From the NCBI RefSeq assembly GCF_007858365.1, contig NZ_VFIO01000003.1, positions 1 through 64,000 of the forward strand: a stretch of 64,000 nucleotides of DNA, in the 5' to 3' direction. This DNA is from Pseudomonas saxonica (lineage in GTDB: Bacteria > Pseudomonadota > Gammaproteobacteria > Pseudomonadales > Pseudomonadaceae). Under the pieces are notes generated by a model that did no database searches, had not been told where the DNA came from, and worked only from the letters and a program-made list of their open reading frames with translations. Positions 36,749 to 45,020 of the stretch are shown piece by piece. Position 1 is the first letter of the stretch; every line of letters begins with the position of its first letter. Both the position numbers and the translations under genes were made by a program.

Positions 36749-37459
36749 ATGACCTGTATCTTGGTTGCCCATCTAGGCGATGAGGTCATCATCGCGGCTG
36801 ACAAGCGTGTCACCCAAATCACCCAAGACGGCGTGAAAATCCCTCACGGTGACACCGAGGAAAAAATTGTTAGGACTAAAGTTGGCGTCATAACTGGCGC
36901 AGGCTCAGTGGCGATGCTAGATCCCGTCAAATCGTATGTCAGAGACCACGGTTTCAATAGCCCTGATGATGTCTTGGACTTGATCCTGCGTACCCGCGAC
37001 TCGTTCTCAGAATTCCATGCCGAAAGCCCTCGCCTTCATGCAGATCTAGCCGAGACCTCATGGATGTTCACATATCCGACTGTGGTAAATGATCAGGCGA
37101 TTACTCGGTTCGTCTACTTCCACCAGCATCACAGCGCCGAATCCTTATGCGGGCTAACCGAGGGAAGAGTGATGTGCTTCCCTGGCGGTTTTTCCTTGGA
37201 GCAGGCGCAAGAGTTGCAGGCCGAGCTACAGAGTGTGGTGACTGCAGCACTCGATTCTTATCCTACTGATCAGGTGAGAGAGTTGGTGGTCTCCTACATG
37301 CTTAAGTTGATTAGTGAAGTTTCGGCCATCAGCGAAACAGTCTCGAGCACGTGTGACATCGCTCTTGTAGATGGTAAAGAGGTGATGGTTGCGATGTCAG
37401 CCTGGGCGGGCGATCAGGCGCTTACGTTCACTCCGATGCCCCAACACGTGGCCGGTTAA
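36749..37459 (+). CDS. Proteasome/HslV-like N-terminal-nucleophile hydrolase homologue
   Basis: This 236-residue protein begins M-T-C-I-L-V-A-H; removal of Met would expose Thr1. With Thr as residue 1, Asp17 falls in I-I-A-A-D-K-R exactly as in HslV/proteasome beta subunits. Lys38 in E-E-K-I is followed by V-G-V-I-T-G-A-G-S, aligned with HslV Lys33 and V-I-A-G-F-A-G-S with a 5-residue insertion. The Thr/Asp/Lys catalytic triad is therefore present. There is no hslU or other unfoldase next to it. The second half diverges. Likely peptidase or self-processing hydrolase; the role is unknown and the CBASS context suggests defence. Confidence 0.6.
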   Translation: MTCILVAHLGDEVIIAADKRVTQITQDGVKIPHGDTEEKIVRTKVGVITGAGSVAMLDPVKSYVRDHGFNSPDDVLDLILRTRDSFSEFHAESPRLHADLAETSWMFTYPTVVNDQAITRFVYFHQHHSAESLCGLTEGRVMCFPGGFSLEQAQELQAELQSVVTAALDSYPTDQVRELVVSYMLKLISEVSAISETVSSTCDIALVDGKEVMVAMSAWAGDQALTFTPMPQHVAG

Positions 37460-37678
37460 GCCAAAGAGGGGCGCGTCTTAAAAGCCTGCGGTGTGAACCC
37501 AGGTGCTCTCCCTCAGATGCATCTTGGCTAAGAGGCATCCATCTTCCCATGGGCCGGCATGATCGAATGTTCTGCAGGAGCCGATCTTAAATGGCTAGGC
37601 CTTCAGGTCACGCTCACATCGGCAACCAATATAAACTGAGGTTGAACCCTGTAACCGCCAAACCCTAGGAGCTTCACA

Positions 37679-39004
37679 ATGCTGGCGACCGATGATCCAT
37701 TCGAACGAGCAGAGCAATATCAGGCCCAGCGAGGTGAATGGGTGGTTGGCGGGCTGGAAACCCAGGTTTTCTGGCCGAATAGGGCTCAGCTGATAACCTT
37801 TGAGGGGCTAGAGTTTCTGCTGCAACCGGCTATATCCGAAGGGCAGCATCGGAGCCTCCCTGCAATCGCGCTTCGAGTTAACGGTCAAGGCATGACTGTC
37901 AATGAAGGGCGAGCTGCAGTGATGCGCCTGGCGACTGCAATTGCCTGGCGTGAGGGTGCGAAAGTAGAGATCGTCATGTGGGGTGGTGGTAGCCATCCAC
38001 ACCGTGTTGGCATGCTTCGTAACAACGCTTTTACAGAGTTTTTTTCTGAGGAGAACCTCCACTCCCCTCAAAGCGATGAAGCCAGCAAAGCAATGGCCTA
38101 CTATCGTGAAGGGCTGTCACTCAGCAATCCCTTCTACTCGTTTCTCGGATTCTACAAAGCGTTTGCCCGCTCTCTGCCTGTTGGCCGAGAACGAGGGCCG
38201 TGGATCCGGCAAGCCCTACCGGTATTAACGGACAGAGACTCAATTGCGCGTCGTGATGAGTTGCAGGCTCTTGGGACTGACATTTCCGACTACCTAGCAA
38301 CACAAGGCCGCCATGCTATCGCCCATGCCGAACGCGACGATATCGTAGATCCGGATGACCCGGATGATCACCAGCGGATTCACATGGACAAGCCACTGAT
38401 GAGACATCTTGCTGAGCTCGCTATGGAGGAGCGTCTTGAAGTGCCAGCACGGTGGGCATATGAACAGGAGCACCTGTATGAGCTCGAAGGATTTCGTGCT
38501 CTGTTTGACCAGGAGCAGTTGGAGGGGCTGAAGCGGGGTGAGCTCGCTCCGAATCGGCAATGCGAAATTCCGGATGAGTTTTACGTACTCGCACGCAAAG
38601 GAAAGTCATGCACTCCCCTTGGAAACATGCGCCTTATATCCGCTGGCATGGATGACGGGAAGATAGGTGTTCGTCTGGAGTCGGCCAACGGTCGAGTGGC
38701 GTTTATTTTCTGGATGGATTTCAGAAACGAGCGTTTACTAATTGATCCTCTAGCGGGTTGTGGCTTACTAAATGAACGGCGTGATAGCAGAAGTGACATC
38801 CAGTCGGAGCTCTCTCTACAGGAGTTTAAATTCGCCTTGTACTGTAATGCGTCGGTGGAAATCTGGTCTTCAAACCTGCAACAGCGCTTAGGTAAATCAG
38901 AGCCTTTCATACTGGAGAATGCCATGCCAGACTTGGCTGGGCATCGGCAGATCATCGACGAGCTCAAAGCCGCCTTGGAGAGAATTCCCCCTGAAGAGGG
39001 CTAA
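37679..39004 (+). CDS. Large protein with a HEPN-type R-H-A-I-A-H motif
   Basis: This 441-residue soluble protein starts at ATG 37,679 behind AGGAG. About residue 210 it has Y-L-A-T-Q-G-R-H-A-I-A-H-A-E-R. This helix fits the RX4H pattern and is preceded by an all-helical stretch (F-Y-S-F-L-G-F-Y-K-A-F). A beta-rich C-terminus follows (G-R-V-A-F-I-F-W-M-D-F-R). Similar helical blocks occur in proteins loosely annotated as MauJ-like; I do not rely on that. Gene order suggests cotranscription with the exonuclease 118 bp downstream. Confidence 0.5.
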   Translation: MLATDDPFERAEQYQAQRGEWVVGGLETQVFWPNRAQLITFEGLEFLLQPAISEGQHRSLPAIALRVNGQGMTVNEGRAAVMRLATAIAWREGAKVEIVMWGGGSHPHRVGMLRNNAFTEFFSEENLHSPQSDEASKAMAYYREGLSLSNPFYSFLGFYKAFARSLPVGRERGPWIRQALPVLTDRDSIARRDELQALGTDISDYLATQGRHAIAHAERDDIVDPDDPDDHQRIHMDKPLMRHLAELAMEERLEVPARWAYEQEHLYELEGFRALFDQEQLEGLKRGELAPNRQCEIPDEFYVLARKGKSCTPLGNMRLISAGMDDGKIGVRLESANGRVAFIFWMDFRNERLLIDPLAGCGLLNERRDSRSDIQSELSLQEFKFALYCNASVEIWSSNLQQRLGKSEPFILENAMPDLAGHRQIIDELKAALERIPPEEG

Positions 39005-39122
39005 CTGTTCCGTGGAGGCGGTGAAGTTAAGCCTCTCTTGTCGGATGGGCTATCAGGTCGCCACGATTGGTGAAAAAAGCCGTAAAGTCGCAGTCGACCC
39101 CAATCAAACGGTGTGCTGACCA

Positions 39123-39740
39123 ATGCATAACCAAGAAATACAGAGCATCTACCAAGACCTCGAGCCGTTCAGGTACCTCTTGTGTGTTGACCTTGAGGCT
39201 ACCTGTGATGAGATACAGGAGGGTGATCATTCGCGGGCCTTGGTTGTGAAGCCCAGTGAAATGGAGACTATTGAGATCGGCCTTGTCGTGATAGATCTTC
39301 ATAGGAAGCAAAAGACGAAAAGCTTTCAGAGTTTTGTACGTCCCCACCTGCACCCGGTGCTCACTCCTTTCTGTAAGCAGCTGACGACCATAGCGCAACG
39401 CGATATTGATTCGGCGCCCAGCTTTACTGACGCAATGCAGCGACTCAGGGACTTCATTAGTGCCTATGATGATGTTGCTTGGGCCTCATGGGGTAGTTAC
39501 GACGCCGTCCAGATTCAACGCGATGGGGCAATCAATCAGTGCAGCGCCATCCTGGAAAGCATCCCCCACTTCAATGTAAAAAATTGGGTGGAATACGATT
39601 CTGGTCAACGGCCCTCTGGCCTAAAGCCTTGTATAGAAAAGCTGGGGATCGTATGGGACGGGACTTATCATCGCGGAATTGATGATGCAAAAAATGTGGC
39701 CTCGCTGGTTCTGCAACTTCTAGATAGCTCAACTCAATGA
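39123..39740 (+). CDS. DEDDh 3'-5' exonuclease
   Basis: This 205-residue RNase T/ERI1-type exonuclease has the first acidic pair in C-V-D-L-E-A-T (Asp23, Glu25), an Asp in W-G-S-Y-D-A-V-Q and the final H-R-G-I-D-D-A-K-N with His and Asp. All four acids and the His are present. It resembles the KapD/ERI1 group, which trims RNA or DNA ends. It starts 118 bp after the HEPN-motif gene and ends 4 bp before the convergent cap3 stop. Confidence 0.8.
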   Translation: MHNQEIQSIYQDLEPFRYLLCVDLEATCDEIQEGDHSRALVVKPSEMETIEIGLVVIDLHRKQKTKSFQSFVRPHLHPVLTPFCKQLTTIAQRDIDSAPSFTDAMQRLRDFISAYDDVAWASWGSYDAVQIQRDGAINQCSAILESIPHFNVKNWVEYDSGQRPSGLKPCIEKLGIVWDGTYHRGIDDAKNVASLVLQLLDSSTQ

Positions 39741-39743
39741 CGG

Positions 39744-40241
39744 TTACCGAATGAGGCTTTCAGCACGCCAGAGCGTTGCTCCGTCATGTACCCACACTCC
39801 AAATCCCATTGGTGCAGGTGCGGTACCAAGGATCATGAATACCAGCCCCTGGTAATCTGATTTTCCAGCTCGTGCCTGTTCCTCAGCCATGGCAACGTCA
39901 GTCGGCGAAATATGTGGCTCAAGCTCGGGATGCGAATGCCAGAAGCCGATGCAGTGAAGCCCCTGAACAAACAAGCGATCTCGCTCACGACGTACAGCCT
40001 TCATATCTAAACGGACAGAAGTGAACCTGGCCCAGAGTGGCGCAATTAGCGTTACGTGGTCTACCTGCACTGAAAGAGCCTGAAGATCACGGGTGTATAG
40101 CTGTCCAACCAACTCGCGTGACTGCCCACCCTTCTGGGCAAACGCCTGTAGCTGAAGCACCGCTTCCTTAGGAAACTCCAGACACCAGGCTGCATCTGGT
40201 ATTTGGAAGCGCAAAGGATATCTACCCTCCATAAATATCAT
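39744..40241 (-). CDS. cap3: CBASS Cap3 JAB/JAMM-family isopeptidase
   Basis: This 165-residue Mov34/JAB protease has Glu43 and the zinc motif H-S-H-P (His102, His104) with S-P-T-D (Ser112, Asp115): the complete JAMM site. In type II CBASS, Cap3 cleaves the CD-NTase from its conjugated partner, opposing Cap2. The start overlaps the cap2 stop by ~20 bp (an ATG three codons later is an alternative). It is the last gene of the operon. Confidence 0.9.
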   Translation of the reverse strand: MIFMEGRYPLRFQIPDAAWCLEFPKEAVLQLQAFAQKGGQSRELVGQLYTRDLQALSVQVDHVTLIAPLWARFTSVRLDMKAVRRERDRLFVQGLHCIGFWHSHPELEPHISPTDVAMAEEQARAGKSDYQGLVFMILGTAPAPMGFGVWVHDGATLWRAESLIR

Positions 40242-41955
40242 GGAATGATCGAGTCAACTGAACAGAGTCAAATATGCTTTTCGTCTTTGGGACATACGGG
40301 CCACATACTGCTGCAACGCTGAGAGTGCTGAAAAACCCTTCAGATCTAACCCAACTCCACACTTGGGAGTCTTTAGCCACACCGTCTATTACAGCGAGCG
40401 TACGCTCTGATACAAATCCTGCGACCTGAGCGACATCAGATGATCCATAGGGATGAAACCCTGTTCCGCAAGCAGGTAGCTGGATGAGGGTGCTGGATGG
40501 CCACTGGGCGACGTTCACACCAACCGCTGGCTCTTCAACGGGGTATTGATCCGCCGGAGCCAGGTGGACTAGGTGGGCTGCTGCGCAAAACGGTTCCATC
40601 CAAGCGTGGAAAATTGCTGAGCCATCGAAACACAGATTGCGATACCGAACGAGCATGCTGCGCACGGCAGCTTCACCCGTCAGATCAACCACAACCTCGT
40701 ACTGTCCTGGCCTACACTGTGAAGGAACCCAGCGCTCTGCCTTAACGCGATGTGCATTCACCTGTACTGAAGGGACGAGTCGCAGCAGACGGGAAGCCAT
40801 TTCATTCGCCTTGCCCAAATCGATACTATCAGCACCGAGCACATGTCTGGCGCAGTTCGCAGCGTCGAAACTCTCCTTGTCGACGATGTCAATGCTGCCC
40901 ACTCCTGCTCTCGCCAAGTGTTCAATGACCATTGAGCCGAGCGAGCCACAACCTAGAACCAAAGCCTTAACGCTTCGGCGCCGATCCACCGCCCCCAGGT
41001 TTTGATCCCGCGCTAGGGCCCAATTAGCATCCACACGGTCAAAGTAAATCGGCGTGATACGCGGCCTGCTCATACCCGGAATCGTTGGAGCCTCAAGTAG
41101 GTAGCCATAACAGACATCGGACTGAACGAAAACAACCATCAGAATTTGTTCAATTTTGTGGCTCTTTTCTATTAGCCAAGCTTTAAGCCTGTGAGTATCG
41201 CCGGTCAAATGGCTTACTAGCGCATTGAGTTCATCGATTGAGGTCGGCCAGGCGTCGGGAGTCCAAAGAAACGAGTCCGGTAAAGGAAGAAATAACGAGC
41301 CCCCCCTTTTCAAAGTGCCGTGCGACCAGTCGTGACGGGTGGCAAGGGAATGCGGATCTGTATCACCTAGGTTGGCGAGCAGGCTCGTAATTCGTTTCTC
41401 TCTCTGCCCTGAAAAATACGCTGCGACCCGACCTTCCACTGGATCATCTACCTGCGAATAATTTACTCGAGCACAGAATGGCGCCACTCCTCCATTTAAA
41501 GCTCTTTGCCTCAGACAAAAACGCGCCCAGTACGACAAGCTTTCTCTCTGGAACTCTGCCTGAATCCAAGCTGGATCCTGAGTGTTTTGCCAGAAGTCCT
41601 CTAGCTTTGTCAGCACTGCTTTCACGGCACCCACAGGGTTGTCGTAGTCATCCGGCGAGGGTTGCACACCGTGGCAGAACAAGCCTGTCTCTTCCACATG
41701 CGGCCATACTAGGCAAAGTCGCTTGGATAAATATACGGCTGGGGGCACAGCCGGAAAATCTATAGAAATACAAATCTCGGCACGTTGGGAACCTTGGCTG
41801 GGATGTACCAACTCAAGATCCCAGACATGCATCTTTCCCCTGTTGTGCGCGCGGCGAGAGGGTACCGCGAATGTCGAGCCTGGCCCATCAAGCCAATCTT
41901 GTATGGCTTGTGCCGCAAGCTCATACGGCGTCCTTCCAAATCCCGGATCAAGCAA
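40222..41955 (-). CDS. cap2: CBASS Cap2 E2-E1 fusion (ubiquitin-like transferase)
   Basis: The N-terminal part is an E2-like fold with candidate catalytic Cys94 in G-L-F-C-H-G-V-Q-P. A linker leads to a ThiF/E1 adenylation domain with V-L-G-C-G-S-L-G (ATP), D-I-V-D-K-E and the later L-P-A-C-G-T-G-F-H-P containing the E1 Cys. Cap2 conjugates the CD-NTase C-terminus to target proteins and so primes it. I use a TTG start at 41,955, behind GGGGAG and in an 8-bp overlap with the CD-NTase stop. The longer frame (to GTG 42,033) lacks a ribosome-binding site and would overlap by 86 bp. The length with TTG is 577 residues. Confidence 0.88.
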   Translation of the reverse strand: MLDPGFGRTPYELAAQAIQDWLDGPGSTFAVPSRRAHNRGKMHVWDLELVHPSQGSQRAEICISIDFPAVPPAVYLSKRLCLVWPHVEETGLFCHGVQPSPDDYDNPVGAVKAVLTKLEDFWQNTQDPAWIQAEFQRESLSYWARFCLRQRALNGGVAPFCARVNYSQVDDPVEGRVAAYFSGQREKRITSLLANLGDTDPHSLATRHDWSHGTLKRGGSLFLPLPDSFLWTPDAWPTSIDELNALVSHLTGDTHRLKAWLIEKSHKIEQILMVVFVQSDVCYGYLLEAPTIPGMSRPRITPIYFDRVDANWALARDQNLGAVDRRRSVKALVLGCGSLGSMVIEHLARAGVGSIDIVDKESFDAANCARHVLGADSIDLGKANEMASRLLRLVPSVQVNAHRVKAERWVPSQCRPGQYEVVVDLTGEAAVRSMLVRYRNLCFDGSAIFHAWMEPFCAAAHLVHLAPADQYPVEEPAVGVNVAQWPSSTLIQLPACGTGFHPYGSSDVAQVAGFVSERTLAVIDGVAKDSQVWSWVRSEGFFSTLSVAAVCGPYVPKTKSIFDSVQLTRSFHDIYGG

Positions 41956-43177
41956 GCGTGTCGCGCTCCCCTGTAGAGCGAGGCCGTTGAGGCTGCGTTG
42001 CCGAGTTGCCTGGCGCAGTTGCCAGGAGGCCACCTAAAATACCTGTTGGCTGGGGCTGCATTTCCTTCCACCCAGACACACCGACCTCCCCGAAAACGGC
42101 ACGAATTTTTTCTTCCGAGCGCTTACTGTAACCGGCCACGAAGAGCGCGAAGAGATCATCGCTCAGTTGACGGTGCCAAGTATTGAACTCTCGGGCACGA
42201 AGTCCACCGTCATGATTCCACTTATCAGCGAAGTTTTCTGGATAGGGGCCTTCTAAAGCAGGGTTGTTAACCTCGAATTGGCGGTCACGCTTGATATAGC
42301 CAGGCATGCGCTCGACAACTTCCAAAACCACGTCAATTGCCGATACAAAAGCATTGGGCTCCTGAGTTGCCATATCCTGGTACGCCTTGGTCGCAAGCGT
42401 AACTAAGATCACAGAAATCGGCATTGCCATGCGGCGCTTATCGGGTAGCTTTCGAAAATAGCTATCACGGTGCAGCTTCATTAACTGTACCAGCCGACGC
42501 AAAATGTCATCGATCCGCACAGGCTCACTGGGGAGTGGATCTACCTTAACAGCAGCGTCTTCGGCTTTGATCAACCACCGGCGCTGTTCAAAAGCAAATC
42601 TGAGCTGAGCAATTGAACAGAACCAGCTAGCGAACTCTTCAGGGTTTGAAGGGCTCCAACCTTTCTCCTGATCGCGTACCCGCAAGTCCGCACCCGTAAT
42701 GGCGTACGAAACGGGAACGGCAGGAGTAACGTCGAAGTAGAACGACTCCCCGGGGTATCGCAGTCGCCAACAACGGTTCTTCGCCTCAGGTTCACCAGCC
42801 CCAGGGATCCCCCGGAGTGCCTCCCCGAAGGCATTGAAGAACATGTCGGGTGGCATAACTGATAGAGGCCCACCGCGTACCTTAATCACTATATCGAGGT
42901 CGAACTTTTCCGGCCCGTAGCACGCAACGGTGGTTTGGGTACGCATCGAACCCTGTACGACGACATGCACGTTTTCTTCACGCATATTGAGCTTATGCGC
43001 CACATGTCGGGCGAGCTCGTAATACCGAGCCTCAGCGGCCCTTCTCTTCTCTTCTGGCAGCTCAAGTTTTTTCAGCAGCTTGACAATAAAGGACTCCCAC
43101 TGAGTCTCCTCATTCGCCACCTGAATGGTTTTCGCCAAGAGGCGGGTTTTCGGCTCGAACATGGGCAGCATGGACAC
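41948..43177 (-). CDS. CBASS CD-NTase (cGAS/DncV-like nucleotidyltransferase)
   Basis: This 409-residue nucleotidyltransferase has the G-S-M-R motif at residues 76-79, D-L-D at 93-95 and the third acid in Y-F-D-V-T-P at 149: a complete catalytic site. The flanking V-V-Q-G-S and P-A-V-P are typical of CD-NTases. On phage infection it makes a cyclic oligonucleotide for the SAVED effector. Its C-terminal tail is Pro/Thr/Ser/Gly-rich and ends in ...T-L-A, where Cap2 would act. The start is GTG 43,177, one base after the effector stop; ATG 43,171 is possible. Confidence 0.92.
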   Translation of the reverse strand: MSMLPMFEPKTRLLAKTIQVANEETQWESFIVKLLKKLELPEEKRRAAEARYYELARHVAHKLNMREENVHVVVQGSMRTQTTVACYGPEKFDLDIVIKVRGGPLSVMPPDMFFNAFGEALRGIPGAGEPEAKNRCWRLRYPGESFYFDVTPAVPVSYAITGADLRVRDQEKGWSPSNPEEFASWFCSIAQLRFAFEQRRWLIKAEDAAVKVDPLPSEPVRIDDILRRLVQLMKLHRDSYFRKLPDKRRMAMPISVILVTLATKAYQDMATQEPNAFVSAIDVVLEVVERMPGYIKRDRQFEVNNPALEGPYPENFADKWNHDGGLRAREFNTWHRQLSDDLFALFVAGYSKRSEEKIRAVFGEVGVSGWKEMQPQPTGILGGLLATAPGNSATQPQRPRSTGERDTLA

Positions 43178-43178
43178 C

Positions 43179-44297
43179 TCAGGCGTTAGCGGTTTGAATT
43201 TCTGTGGGAACGTAGGTAGCAGAAGCGCCTAGCGTCAAGGGCATCCGGACACTCCATGGGTAAGCAGGTGTTTGTCCTTTCTCCCACTGGTAACACTGCA
43301 GCGCTGGCATATTGCGAGCGTCATAGGCTTTACCGAATCGAATGGACAAGCTGGCTGAGGCGGCGAGAACGAGATGTATACACGATACCCCACGATTCTG
43401 GAGCTCGGACAGAACGCCGAGGAACTGATCAGTAAGAGCGACTTGTTCTTTCTCTGACCACAAGGCGTTAACACGTGGGTTAGGGCGAAAGAGATGTATC
43501 AGGGGCATACTCGGAAACGTTTCTGCAATATCAGCAAGTTCTGCAGTGTAAGAAGCGGAAACTGCCATTACGACCGGGGTACTGCGCTTTGTGTCATCCA
43601 GTCCGTCGACCTCGAAGCGATTGCCAGAGTCAATGTCCGTCAACTCCCGCCATTGTTCCTTTGTACGATCCCAATCCATAAGCGTCACGCGACCTTCGTC
43701 ATCAAGCAGCACCCCCGCGTAAAACAAGAGCGGAACCTGCATCACGCCGCCAGCGAAAACCTGTACATCGGATCTCGAAGTGTCACCGCGCCGAAGCCTG
43801 AGGTTGCGAGGTATATGTGCCAATTCTGCGAGCGCAGCTGGAACATTTAATTCGCTTGGCGAAACCATGCTGCGCAGCTCTACTCGGCAGTCTTCTCTAC
43901 GCCCGATGAACCTCGCAGGAATAGCGGAAACCAATGGGGCATCAGAAGTATCTATCAAGCCTCGAAGTTCAACGACCGCAACCCGCTTGGTATCAGCCTC
44001 CTTTGCCTCCCTCCTATAGATCACGAGGGTGAGCACAACCCCGACAAGGAAGCCAAGCATTAGAACCCATGCGATCAATGTTGTAACCGCCGTCGGCAAT
44101 CCACCGGTAACGGAAACTTTCAAGAACTCGATGAAACCGCCTATCTGTCGACCTTCGACTGTGAAATCGCCGAGAGACATGCTAACGAGCCCACCTACGC
44201 AAAGGGTTGCTAACGCCAGCCCTAGATTTCGCTTACGCATGTGCCAAGCGGCGTAGGTACTGATGAGCGTGATAGCCCATTGAATGAAACCTGACAT
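43179..44297 (-). CDS. CBASS effector: N-terminal transmembrane segments fused to a SAVED sensor
   Basis: This 372-residue protein has three hydrophobic segments (about residues 2-18, 25-42, 66-93), a linker and a C-terminal SAVED domain. The SAVED region is marked by A-V-S-A-S-Y-T, P-L-I-H-L-F-R-P and C-I-H-L-V-L-A-A-S-A-S-L-S-I-R-F-G-K-A. A cyclic oligonucleotide would bind SAVED and cause the membrane part to disrupt the inner membrane. It is the first gene of the operon effector - CD-NTase - cap2 - cap3. Confidence 0.88.
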   Translation of the reverse strand: MSGFIQWAITLISTYAAWHMRKRNLGLALATLCVGGLVSMSLGDFTVEGRQIGGFIEFLKVSVTGGLPTAVTTLIAWVLMLGFLVGVVLTLVIYRREAKEADTKRVAVVELRGLIDTSDAPLVSAIPARFIGRREDCRVELRSMVSPSELNVPAALAELAHIPRNLRLRRGDTSRSDVQVFAGGVMQVPLLFYAGVLLDDEGRVTLMDWDRTKEQWRELTDIDSGNRFEVDGLDDTKRSTPVVMAVSASYTAELADIAETFPSMPLIHLFRPNPRVNALWSEKEQVALTDQFLGVLSELQNRGVSCIHLVLAASASLSIRFGKAYDARNMPALQCYQWEKGQTPAYPWSVRMPLTLGASATYVPTEIQTANA

Positions 44298-44664
44298 GGA
44301 TCGCCCTGCTGTGATTCCAAGTAGCCTCCACCATATGTAGTATTTAAAAAACTTTCAAGCACTACATAATGTGCCAAAGGTACCCTCGGACTCCGGGACT
44401 TTCGGATGTGAAGGCTACGCTCGCATCAACACGAATACTCGACGCATTTGCGATACCTGGTAGCGACACGGGTAAGCGAGTTGGTCATTTGTACTCAGTT
44501 ATAGATGGCGGAGCTGCGACAAGAGGCAGCTTGAAGCGATGATGCTTGGAGCCTCAAGGCGATTCACCTCAAGGCGGGAGTCTTGTGATCTAGACAGGAG
44601 GACTTTCCCTTTCGAGCGCCTGGCTCCAAATTTGCGATTTGAAATACCCGAGGTGTCCGAGCAA
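44298..44664. other. Gene-free junction next to CBASS
   Basis: No gene is supported. The segment joins the CBASS promoter side to the quinone-oxidoreductase fragment and probably contains the recombination boundary. Confidence 0.45.
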
Positions 44665-44928
44665 TACGGAGCACTTGAAACCACCGACTTGAGTGTTCCG
44701 GTCATGGAATTGCTGGGCAAAGACCTGACCATTCGCGGCTATCAGCTCTTTGAGATCACCCAAGATCCTGAACGTCTGAACCGTGCGAAGGACTTCATCA
44801 CTAAAGGGCTTGAAGGTGGCGCCCTCCAGCCGATCATTTCAAAAACGTTCCCGCTCAGCGAAATGGTTGAGGCTCATCAGTACATGGAGTCCAACGCGCA
44901 GATCGGTAAGATTGTGATCGAACTGTAA
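44665..44928 (+). pseudogene. C-terminal fragment of a zinc-free quinone oxidoreductase/alcohol dehydrogenase
   Basis: The 88 residues from Y-G-A-L-E-T-T-D-L to I-G-K-I-V-I-E-L match the C-terminus of MDR quinone oxidoreductases (K-D-L-T-I-R-G-Y, F-P-L-S-E-M-V-E-A-H-Q-Y-M). The NADPH-binding Rossmann half is missing. The upstream in-frame extension to 44,539 has no homology that I recognise. A truncated gene, not functional. Confidence 0.8.
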
Positions 44929-45020
44929 TTCACGCGTCGCAAGCCGTCGGCGAAGATATCTTCTGAATCTAGGCATTAAGCAAAGGCGTCCGTTGTGGCC
45001 GCCATTGCGTTCTGTCTCCG

